From positions 32,864,620 to 32,928,619 of the forward strand of contig OY755240.1 in NCBI GenBank assembly GCA_963576725.1: 64,000 bases of DNA, read 5' to 3'. Within the stretch, counting starts at the first letter, position 1; each line of letters begins with the position of its first letter. Both the position numbers and the translations under genes were made by a program. Positions 39,801-51,800 of the stretch are shown in pieces. The stretch comes from Azorinus chamasolen (taxonomy: Eukaryota; Mollusca; Bivalvia; Cardiida; Solecurtidae). The notes under the pieces were generated by a model. The model was not told where the DNA came from and made no database searches. It saw only the letters and a program-made list of their open reading frames with translations.

Positions 39801-42800
39801 CCAAGACTGGTCTGTTGCAACTGTCTACATAACGTAATTTTACCAATTTTGTGTGTTCTCGTAGATATTTAAATGGGCTGTAGACCGTTGTGTACATAAA
39901 CCGAGACGATGATGATAGGTCGTTCAGTCCCGGTTTTTAACCAGACCAAAATGGCGAGATATGTACATAGCATAGATACGTTCATGGTAGAATCACAAAA
40001 TTTGGAATAATGGGATGGTGTTTTTTATAGAATTATGGGTTGCATTTGTATTTTCATTGTATTGCAAAGGCAACAAAACAGTGAGTTTTGTTACAGAAGT
40101 TTGTTTAAATTCATTTTCGACATGAAAATAATTTATTCTCAAACTCACGTTCGAACAATTTCTGTACCATTTGCTACGAAACAAATATAAGACTCGGATC
40201 TTTCGAACCACCCTTAATTCGAACTAAAATTTATGGTCCCCAAGGTGTTCGAGAGATCGGGGTTTTACTGTATTTAATTTTTTGGAAAGGGGGGGGGGGG
40301 TTAATTTTAATTCTCTAGGTGGGGGGTATATTATGAATTTTTATTCTCTTGGTGGTGGGGTAAAAATAATTAAAATTCTATTGGTGGTACCCCTTTTTTA
40401 GACTTTCGTTCCTACCCCCCCAGGGAGATTTTCCTGGAATAGCCCTAACAATAGTGCAGAGTCAGATCAGTATAGTTCTATCTTATATCTTAACTATCTT
40501 ATACAAAATACTTACAAGGTTTAATATCACGTTCTTTCGTACAGCTGTAAAATCTCCACGATGTTTTGTTTTATTATACCCCCCACAACGAAGTTTGGGG
40601 GGGAGTATACTGGAATCAGGCCGTCCGTCCGTCCGTCCGTCCGCACTCACCAATGGGTAGTTGTGTGACTTTTTCTAACTAGTCGCACAAGTAAAATCAT
40701 TAACCTGGCCATCTCTTGTGACATTAACCTGGCCATTTCTTGTGACATTAACCTGGCCAGTTGTGGGACATAGGGTTAGGGTTAGCTTCCAGATCATTCT
40801 TTTCCAAAGTTAGAGCCAAAAATAGTTTTTCTTGTGGGACTAGTCCCACAAGAAAAGATCAAAGGAAAAAGTCACACAACTACCCATTTGTTAGCATGTC
40901 CGTCTGTCCGTCCGTGGACACAATTTTGTCCGGCCTTCTTCTTCTACAGTTTTGCTTCAATTTTGTTGAAAGTTCATATATAGCCATATGACCATATAAA
41001 CCTGTGCACCGCATATTTCCGTTAGGATCGGACAACTACTTGTGGCCCAACCCTTTTGCTTGAGTTTTAGATTATATATATATATATACATGTATATAAT
41101 TGTATGTATGACTATGTTATATGTATTATAACAAGCAATAAAATATGATTAAACTAAACTACTTCAGGAGTTATCTCCCCTTTTTAGTCCCCTACCAATG
41201 TTTTCCGGTTTTCTGGACTTTTTATGGAACTGACTTGAGATATCAACTCTATATTTAGTACAAAGCTAAATCTAGATAAGGTACAGCTTATATTACAATC
41301 TCAGTCCGGTTGAATAATTATTTCCAGAGTTATTGCCCTTGAACTTTAATTTTTTCTTCAAATTTGGGATTTTCTAGACTTTTTTTGGAAGTGATTGCAG
41401 ATATTAACTTTATATTTGGCATGAAGCTTACTCTAGATGATTTACAGCTTAATTCCCAATCTCAGTCTGTTTGAATAATTTTTGCCAGAGTTATGGGCCT
41501 TGAACTTTATTTTTTGTCAAATTTTCAATTTTCCGGTCTTTCTTTGGAAGTGGTTGCAGATATTAACTTCATATTTGACATAAAAATAAATCTAGATGAG
41601 ATACAGCTTAAGTTCAAATATCGGTCTGGTTGAATAATTTTTTGTCAGAGTTATGGTCCTTGAACTTAATGTTTTTCTGAAAAGGTTCCTAGCTTTAGAA
41701 CTTTGGATTTGACAAAAACCTCATGAAGGGGTCTTATTTCTCTGAATTATTCTTCATTTTTATTACATAAATTGGGTTGGGGCATGTATTGTTTTTAAAT
41801 CTCTTCACGTTTTTGTATGTACATATGTTCAGATTGATGATAGGTGTTCTGACAAGCAGACAGGTGGGGGGTATTCGTTAGCCTTTGGCTTACAGTTTTA
41901 GTTGGTTTTGTTGCATTGTTAATATTTCTATCATACTGTCAGTCATGTTTACATATGTTTTGTCCTCATGGGCTTTAAAGCTCAATGGAATTATTGGAAT
42001 AAAACTTCAACTTCAACTATAACATGAATGGCAATGTTGTATTTTCAGCTAGCAAGTATTTTACACAGTAAATGTCCAATGAAGGAAAAAGATGGGACAG
42101 TCATCTATGCTGAAAATGTGAGTTGTCCTCTTATTTATGAATATATATGCAGATATGCCAAGCGTCATGCATTTTGTTGAACAGTCTCGCATTTCAGGCT
42201 CTTGTCCAGTAGTCAAGCATGTAAAATTTGAAAGAAAACCTTCTTCCAGTTGTTAGAAACATCAGAATCTTCTATCTGTCGAAATGGGTGTTTAACCCTT
42301 TCCTCCATAAATACGCATTTCTACGCGCCTCTGTAATAGTCACTTCTTGAAACCATTGTGATAAATAGAGCATTTGCTGCTATGGAGCAAATGCACTATT
42401 TATCACAATGGTTTCAAAACTACACAATTCTAAAAAATTCCATTTTTCTAGTAAATGCTCCTTTTCGGTACATTTATTCAAAGTGGTTGGATCTAAAAAT
42501 GGCCTATGAGGAATTGGGTTAAGCAAATGCTGGATGTTTATACAATCATTTCTGCTGTATTCAGTCTTCCTGCTGCGAATTTAACACACTGGTTGGAAAT
42601 CTAAATGAACAAAGGCATCAATATGGGGGAATGGGTTAACCCTAATTCTGAACTGCTTTAATCTAAATGTGATGCAAGGTAATGTCAGAAACTATTAATT
42701 ATAACGTGTCTTGTTATGTTTTAGCCAAAGCAGATGCAGCGACACATCACCATTCTACAGATGAGTAGGTGCCTTGGCTGTCACCAGAAAATGTCGGTAG

Positions 42801-45800
42801 AGGAGAAGATGACACTGGTCAGGGAGCTGGTGCTGAGGCATAAGGAAGGGTTAGCTCATGGTAGGTTGTTGGGACTGGTCAGAGGGCATGTGCATCTAGG
42901 CTTAAGCAAGGGTAAGCCCACAGTAGCTGATGGAGGCTGGTTAGGGAGCTGGGAGTGAGGCATTAGCAAGTATTATCCCACAGACAGGTGGTTGGGACTG
43001 GTCAGGGAGCTGGACAAAAAGTTATAATCAAAATATAGAAGGTGGACCATTGTAGCCATTTTAGAAACTTAAGAAACAGATCTATCAACTTCTATTAAGC
43101 AAACAGAGCAGACCCTGATCAGACGGATCTGATCTGGGTCTACTCTGTTTGCAAATGCATGAAAAGGTGTTTATTATGAGGGAAAGGATTACATAGAGCT
43201 ACTGATGAGGGCATAGATCTGTTTATCAAAATGGATGACATTAGCATACACTGTAGACCTGAATTGGACACAATTTTATGCAGTGTATATACTTGATATT
43301 CATAGTTTACAAAGACCTAAACCTGCCTATGCTCTCACCCTTTTATTGCATTCAGTATGAAAGGATTAACCCTTCTCTTGCTGAATTTTAAAATACATTT
43401 CTCCTTCTTTACCCATGCCCTGTTGTATAATTACATATACATGTATCTTCACTGTGTACAAGTATATAGCTGTGCAATCACTTCTCTGGGGTGCATTGGT
43501 TGCACAATCAACTTGTAAATAGTGCAGACCCTGATGAGACAGCTCCTGCAGGAGCCGTCTCATCTGGGTCTTCACTATGTACAGGTAGGTATATTGACGT
43601 GAACAGCAAGTGAAGGGTTAAATTTACTTGAGGACTTTGAATGACAAACAGTATAGCCCCTGATCAGAGGGTTCCTCTAGGGTCTACAGTAAAACGTCTC
43701 TAAACCGGAATTCTAGTAGAGAAGGATTTAGATATTTTTAGGCAGGTGGCTGCTTAATGCAGAGCATACACAACATAGAATGACAAAAGAAAAAAATATT
43801 CCTCTCTTGATAGCAATGGGGAGGAGCATCTAGATTTGCCCTTGTATTTTGTCGAATGCTGAAAACAAGGGTAAGGACATTTGAAAACAATGAAGACCCA
43901 AATCAAAGGGCTTTCAGAGAAGCTCTCTGATCAGTGTCTGCAGTGTATGTCATTCAAAATCTTCAAGAGAATGTAAGCATTTCATACTGAATGCACTCTA
44001 TTTGTCATTCTTTTTTATACTGATGTGTCATCTCTTTTTGGAAGGTCGTGGGTTCGATCCCCGGCCGCGACAGACCAAAAGTCGTTAAAAGTTGGTACTA
44101 GTAGCTCCCTTGTCTACGCTCGACATTAAAGGTGTAGTTCTAGGACTGGTCGGCCCGGTGTCAGGATAATGTGACTGGGTGGGGTGCCCTTGCCATGTAC
44201 CTGCGGCAGGGGTATTCCAGTGAGGCAGCACTATAACTTGTCTCATGCGGGTGCCGTCTGCAAATAACTGAAATACTGTTGGTCGGACGTAAAACCCAGC
44301 TCACTCACTCACTCTCTTTTTGGACTCTCAGCATTCGAAGTGAAATGTAAAGAATATATTGAATAAAGAACAGGGTGGATTTCGTCCTTTGACTCTACAG
44401 ATATTGTTCATTATTCTCTGCAGGCACCCTTTGACTCTACTGATATTGTTCACTGTTCTCTTGCAGGCACTGAGCTGTTAACCACAGATATTCAGTATAG
44501 TGATAATTACCTGTTACTGGCAGTGATGATGATGATGGATATATGGCTGTCACAGGGTCAGTAGCAATACCTCTTTGTCTTGTCACACAGTATGTAATAC
44601 ACTAATGTGATGGCTGCTGGTAATATAAGGATTTCTTAACGCTTTACTCTGTGCATATTCTATTTCATGACAGAAATGATAACATCATGAATATTAATCA
44701 GATTAAATTTGAGAATGGCCTATTAATACATGAAACTCTTGCCAAAGTAGAAACTGTAGAATCAGGTCTATATTATTCCATAAGCAAACAGAACAGACCT
44801 TGATCAGACAGCTCCTTTAGCAGCCATCTGGCCTGGGTCTACTCTGCTTGCAAAGGCATTGAATGGTGTATTTATGAATTCAAGGATTAAGTCAGTCTTC
44901 CAATTAGGACTTTACCCTTTCCTTCATATAAACACTTTTGAGGTCTTCACAAACAGAGTAGACCCAGATCAGACAGTTCCAATAGGAGTCATCTGATCAG
45001 GGTCTGCTCTCTTTACTAATGGTGTGATATAGATCTTAATCTTCAGTTTCTGGCTGAGCAGTAATGTCCTGTGTTCATATTCCATTGTAAGAATTAATCT
45101 AATTAAATATTTATGGTTAACTTAATTTTTATAATGTAAATTCTTTTAAGGGAATTATTGACTTTGACAAAACTGTAGGATCAAATAAGTAAACACAGTA
45201 GACCCTGATCTGATGGCTTCTGTAGGAGCCGTCAGATCTGGGTCTACTTTGTTTGCAAATTTTTGAAAAAGCGTTTATATGATGGAAAGGGAGCAGATGT
45301 ACGATCACCTTTGCAAACAGTTTATTGCCAGATATGTGGAGTAACCTTTCATCTCATCAGGATCCAAACTATTTGGTACTATGATAATGAAGAGGGTTGA
45401 ATTCTTTGAATAATTTAAACAGATTACCAACATGCATTATGTACTAGTGTTGGTGAAATAAAGAATGCTATATAGGGATCATACTTAGAGTCCATCGTTG
45501 TCTTCCAAATTTCGCTCAAATGATTTTCATACTATAGAAAACGTTGCTGCTCAACATTTTTCAAAGTCAGTTGTCCACTGTGACTTGTGAACCCTTTACT
45601 CCATGAATATGCCTTTTAATGCCTTTGCAAACAGATAAGACCCAGATAAGATGGCTCCTGTGGGAGCCATCTGATCAAGGTCTACTCTTTTTTGCTTATG
45701 GAATTATATGATTCTGATCCTACAGTTTTTACCAAAAAGTGTTTTTTCATGGAGTTAAGGGTTAAAACTTGATCTACATGGTGTATATTCTTCCATTTTT

Positions 45801-48800
45801 TCTATTCTAGATATAATTGTTAGCTCGTCTCTTTTCTGAAGAAAAGAATACGAGCTATTGTTGTTACTCCGGCATCTGCGTTGTTGTCTCTGTTGTTGTT
45901 GTTGTAATTGTCATCTGGAAACTTTTAACGTTGGCTAAGACTTCTTTACTATTCATGCAAATCTTATGAAACTTCACACACTTGTTCAATGTCACAAGGG
46001 CTACAATCGAACATACAAGCATAGGCAGCCCAATGCAGTGCTCCAGTTGTCCAATAGTACAGTCCTATTTAAGACAGTGATGTTGTTGCAGTCATATATA
46101 CTGTAATGTGTCATATGTTATTACAATCATATATATATATGGTATAGTCTTGCCTTCTGTTACTATAGTTATGTATACTGTACTTGTCTTCTGTTAGTGC
46201 AGTCATTTATAGTGTATACTTGTTATGTCATGACATTAGTTTAAAGTGCATTCTTGTCCTGTTTTATTCCAGATGACTGTGGCATGGTGTGGCAGATAAT
46301 TGTTTTATTGGAGTTAGGTCTTAAGACTAGCCCCTCAAACTTCCAAATGAAGCTTCTTCTCATCAGACTGTACTGTACCATGGGTATGTAAAATGATAGG
46401 AATTGCATCATGGGAAAAAGAGTGTTTAGTCATGAACATTGTATCCTTTAACATGCTATAAGCACTTCCATGATGACCTTTGCAAATAGTTTGGACCTAG
46501 ATGAGACACTGAGAAAACTTAGTCAGGATCCAAACTGTTTGATACTGTTTTTGAAACAAGCGGGTGGAACATTTAATAAATAACAGTTTAAGCAGATGAC
46601 AAGTTTTTACAGATGACAGTACTTAATCCTTTTCCTCATGAATATTCATGTAAGAATAATTACATCATGAAAATTAGATTAATTTGTATAATGGCACATG
46701 AACATAACATGAGGGAAAGGATTAACCTTTCCTTGTTCTATGTTTATTCCAAATTTCTATACCTTCTGAATATTCATGGACAAAATAGTTATAATGAAAT
46801 ATGGAAGGTGGAACGTTGTAGCCATTTTAGAAAGTAAAGAAACAGAGCTTTCAAATGCCATTAGCAAACAGAGCAGACCCTGATCAGACGGCTCCTATAT
46901 CTGATCTGGATCTTCTCTGTTTGCAAATGCGTGAAAAAGCATATATATGAGGGAAAGGGTTAAACCCATTTAACTCTGTATCTGACTGATAGAGATGCCC
47001 TTTTGATGCCTTTGCAAACACAGTAGACTCTAGGAGCTGTCTGATCTGGGTCTGCTCAGTTTGCTTACAGAAATATATTTGGTTCCCACGGTCAGGGAAA
47101 CTGGGAAAATGAAGAAAATTCAAGGTCAGGGAAAAGTCAGGGAATTTTTAATTTAGTCAGGAAATTTGAAATTTTGAAAAAAGTTTAGGGAAAAGTTTTT
47201 GAATCAGAAATTGAGGGTTGAGGAATCGGTTTGGAAGAAGAACAGAAAAGAAAATGAAAAAGAGGCTAAAGGCAGTCTTTTCAGTCTGATTGAGCAAGTC
47301 TCAAAAGTATTGCCTATAAAGAAAAAAAATCATTTGAATTTTAATAAAAGTCTGTATACAACTGTGCGTGCTTCGGGTATAAGAAGAAACTGAAAGTGTG
47401 TGTGTATATCCTGCTTTGCTGTTTCGTTCTTTGTTTGTAGGGAAATTGATCAAGGAAAAGTCAGGGAATTTTACTTTCTATAATTTGTGGGAACCCTGAA
47501 TTATTGATCTGATTCTGCCATGGCCAAAACATGTTGTTTATAAACCTTCAAAAATATCAGATAATTTTAGGAGACAATTTACCAGAGAGATTGCAACACA
47601 GCCTATGTTATCACTCTGAACTCTTTACCTAATGAATATTCATATAAGAAGTAATGACTATGCATATTGATTTTTACCATAACATTACGAACAAGGCACT
47701 TGTGACCATAGTTGATCCATAGAATTAGAATCATATCTGTATTATGTCATTAGCAAATAGAGCAGCACCCAGATCAGACAGATCCTACATGAGCTGTCTG
47801 ATCTGGGTCTAATCTGTTTGCAAAGGTGTTAAATGGGGATATCTATGATGTAAAGGGTTAATTGCTTTTTGCCTACAGGTGCGTTTGGACCCTGTCCTAT
47901 GCTGTATGATGGAATGGAGATTAAACATATCATGAATGATACTCTAGGGTAAGTCAAACTGCTGTCGAGTCTCTTCTCTTATCTTTTTTTAACCTTTACT
48001 CCATGAATATTCATGTAAAAGATAATTATATCATGAATATTTATTGGATTTTTTATAATGGCACATGAATACGAGTATTTGGCTATGGCAGAAACTGTAG
48101 AATCATATGTATATTATTTCATAGGCAAACAGAACAGACCCTGATCAGATGGCTCTAATCGGGCTGTCTGATCTGGGTCTGCTCTGTTTGCAATGCTGTA
48201 GAAAGGCTTATTTATGGAGTAAAGGGTGAGCTGTTAATGTATGTTTAACCTAATCCTGCAGAAAAAAATATGTCTGCTCAAACTTTGATCTGCTTCAGTT
48301 TTTACATACTTTTAATTCATCAAAACTTTTGAGAAGTGTTGCCTGAGTGTCAAATAGCTTTTATCAAGATGAGATGCCAAGTCAGGCTGCGCTTTGTGGA
48401 CGAAGTGTTGGAAATTTAGAATGGAGTCATTATACATATTGATAATTATTGTTACATGACTGGTCATTATTACGTATGTGATTCTGATATTAGACAGTTG
48501 TTTTTAACCCTTTACTTCATAAACATGCTTTTCTAGTCTTTGCAATCAAAGAATACCCAGATCAGATGACTCTTGTCGGAGTTGTCTGATCAGGGTCTGC
48601 TCTGTTTGCTTGACATGCAGGTAATATAGATCTGATTCTACACTTTCTACCTTGCTGAAGTATACTTGTGTTCATTTATAATAAAGAATATACAGCTAAG
48701 TAATATGCATCAATGTCATTCTTTTTACATGAATATTCATGGAGTAAAGTTTAGGTTAAATGAATTTGAGTTGAAAAAAAGACAGTTCTCATACCATTTA

Positions 48801-51800
48801 AATTTTCATGCTGTATTCAGTATTGTGCAGAGCTGTTGCGAGGACATTTGATTGATGTTATACGATAACCTTTGTATCAGGATTCGTTTTGTATATTGCT
48901 CTTGTTTCGCTGAAAGGAAATGAAAGAACGATTTAAACAGTCGAGTAGTGGTGTGCTGATTAATCATAGTACTCAGCAATCACGTTGTGAAGGTTCCAAT
49001 GTGATTATGGAGACCATACCTTAATGGCAAACAGTAAAATCCAGACAAGGCCAAACATCTGATTAGGGTTTTACACATTGTTTTGTCACATTGTTTTTAC
49101 TGAACAGAATCATTTTGTAATCTAAGATTTAAAACACAGTTTACCCTTTAATAATATCAAATGTCATGTTTTTTAGAAAAAGTGACTGGTCTAGATAAGG
49201 TACTTGAATACAGAAAATTTTGCCATTTGCAGAAACCGTGGAATCAGATCTCTACTCTTCTGTAAGCAAACAGAGCAGACCCTAATCAGACAGCTTCTGT
49301 AAGAGCTGTCTGACCAGGGTCCACTCTGGAAAGATGTTAAATGGCTTACTTATGAAGAAACGGGTTATAGAGTATGTTAAGTATGAAGCACACAGTTCCT
49401 ACATTAATTCAATTTTAAAGGGTTAAACATTTATAAGTGCTCTGATAGAAAAGAGGAGCCGTCTGATCAGGGTCTACTCTGTTTGCTAGTGGAATTTGAA
49501 AGATCTGTTTCTTTTCTTTCTAAAATGGCTACAATGGTCCACCTTCCATGTTTCATTATAACTATTTTCTTCATGAATATTCAGTAGGTATTGAAATTTG
49601 GACTAAATATAGAACAGGGAAAGGGTTAATGTTGATCAAAAGTAAAGGAGCTTTCTGCATAACTTTTGTCCTGCATTAAGCTATTGCCTGTTTTAAAAAT
49701 CCAGAATTATAAAAAAATAATTGTGGTCTTATTAGCAAAACTTTACTGTAATTATACCCCTGCAAACAAAGTTTGAGAGGGGGTATATAGGATTCAGTGT
49801 GTCGGTCGGTCAGTTGGTCGGTCTGTCTGTCTGTCCGTGGCACATCCTGGTTAAGTCCACTTATTTACATAAACCTTTGGGATAAAGCTTTGAAACTTTA
49901 CACACTTGTCAACCATCACAAGCTTCATATGCAGGCAAGAGTACATAACTCTGTCAAGCGTTTTGACAGAGTTATGGCCCTTTTTATCTTAAATGTATGT
50001 CTGTCTGTCCGTGGCACAACCTGGATAAACTCCACTTATTTATGTAACCCTTTGAGATAAAGCTTTGAAACTTTACACACTTGCTTACAATCACAAGCTA
50101 CACCTGTAAGCAAGAGTACATAACTCTGTCAAGCATTTTGACATAATTATGGCCCGTTTTTAAATCAGAAAATTTTGGTTAAGTAGAGGTTTTGTTTGAT
50201 TTGCGATCAAGGCAGCAGAGCGGGGGTATTCCATCACCTTTAGTGATAGTTCTAGTTTTATGATGTTTTCAGGCACATTGTGTCCAATCATGTCGGCCGG
50301 TTGGGCCACTTCATGGCAGCATGTGCAATGTATGGAACCATGCTCAGGTTCTTCACAGTCAACCATAAAGAGGTAGGTCTCTGAGGAAATGCCTTTGGGC
50401 TTGGTTTTACCAAGGCTTTCTTGGATACAATCTCAGGACTGATATTAGCCCTTTACTCATGAATATTCATATAAGAAATGATGACATCATGAATATTGAT
50501 TAGACTATTTTCTATAATGGCACATGAACACAGGAACTTTTGGTCATGGCAGATATTGAAGAATCATATCTGTATTTTTTTTATAACTAAACATCAGACC
50601 CTGATCAGAGGGCCCCTATGGGAGCCATCTGATCTGGGTCTGCTCTGTTTGCAAAGGCATAGAAAGACATATTTATGGACTTCAGGAGTAAAGGGTTAAC
50701 ATTTTTTCCAGTTGAGTGTTATAAACATGCAAACATGATTCAGAAAACTTCCAATGACTCATGCCCAAGACTGCAGTGGTCACTTCTAGCCCAGTTCTGG
50801 AGAGTTTGGTATAAAGGTTAACCCTGTACTTCATGCATATCAATGCAAGATTTTGACTTCATGAATATTAAGGAATTGAATGATATAATTTCATATGAAA
50901 AGGGATTTTTTTAGAATTTTCGTTAGAGCAGACCAAGATCGATCAGGGCCTACCTTGGTTTCAAAAGCATACGTTAGTCCCAAAGTACTAATGTAAGTGG
51001 TAACATGGCAGGAAATACTGAAAATATCAACATAAGAATGTCTTTTAGACATTATTTCTCTACATTGAACTCTGGATGATTTTGTTAAACCCTTAATGTG
51101 ATACAAACACCTTTGCATACAGATTCTGATTTCTACAGTTTCTGCCATTGTCAAGAATTTCAGCGTTTATATTGCCATTATAAAACTTGAGCAATTTAAT
51201 ATTATGTCATAAACCCTTTCCATCATATAGAGGACTTTGGGCACTTTTGCAAACAGAGTAGACCCAGGTCAACATGTTCTATGGACTGATTAGGGTCTCT
51301 TCTGTTTGCTTACGGAATGAGATTCAGAAGTGTCTGTTATTGCCAACATTTTCCTTGTTAATGTGTAATTCTTTTTTATTATTTCAGACTGCGGAATACC
51401 TTATTGCATCATACAAGTATGGATCCTTTACAAAGGTGAGTGTTCTGTGTAATATTGGATGTTACTTTAGAGTAAGGCTTGGTGTTTTACTGCCCTGGCA
51501 TCCAGCTAGTTATATATGGGACAAAAATATACTAGCAGCAGAGAGAAAAGATACCATTAGGGATTTTCAGACAGTGGTCGGTTGGTCTGTCTTTTAATTT
51601 GCAATCAAGGCAGCTGAGCGGTGGGATATTCTATCACCTTTAGTGATAGTTTTAGTTTAAATCTCAGGTTTAGAGAGGTTTTACTGTATATAATTTCATA
51701 GGCAAACAGAGCAGACCTTCTACAGGAGTTTTCGGCTCTAAATGACCATCTGTGTCGATGGGTCGTAAAACACTATTCATTCATTCATTCTACAGGAGTT

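Noticed and set aside
42734..42958. 74-codon open frame starting inside exon 13
   Set aside because: It uses the exon 13 frame but reads past the GTAGGT donor into intron repeats; the true frame is fixed by exons 12 and 14.
44043..44110. Possible tRNA gene because of GGTTCGATCC
   Set aside because: No box A, no acceptor stem or anticodon arm, and the segment sits in an insertion with target duplication and a simple-repeat tail, so it is a SINE.
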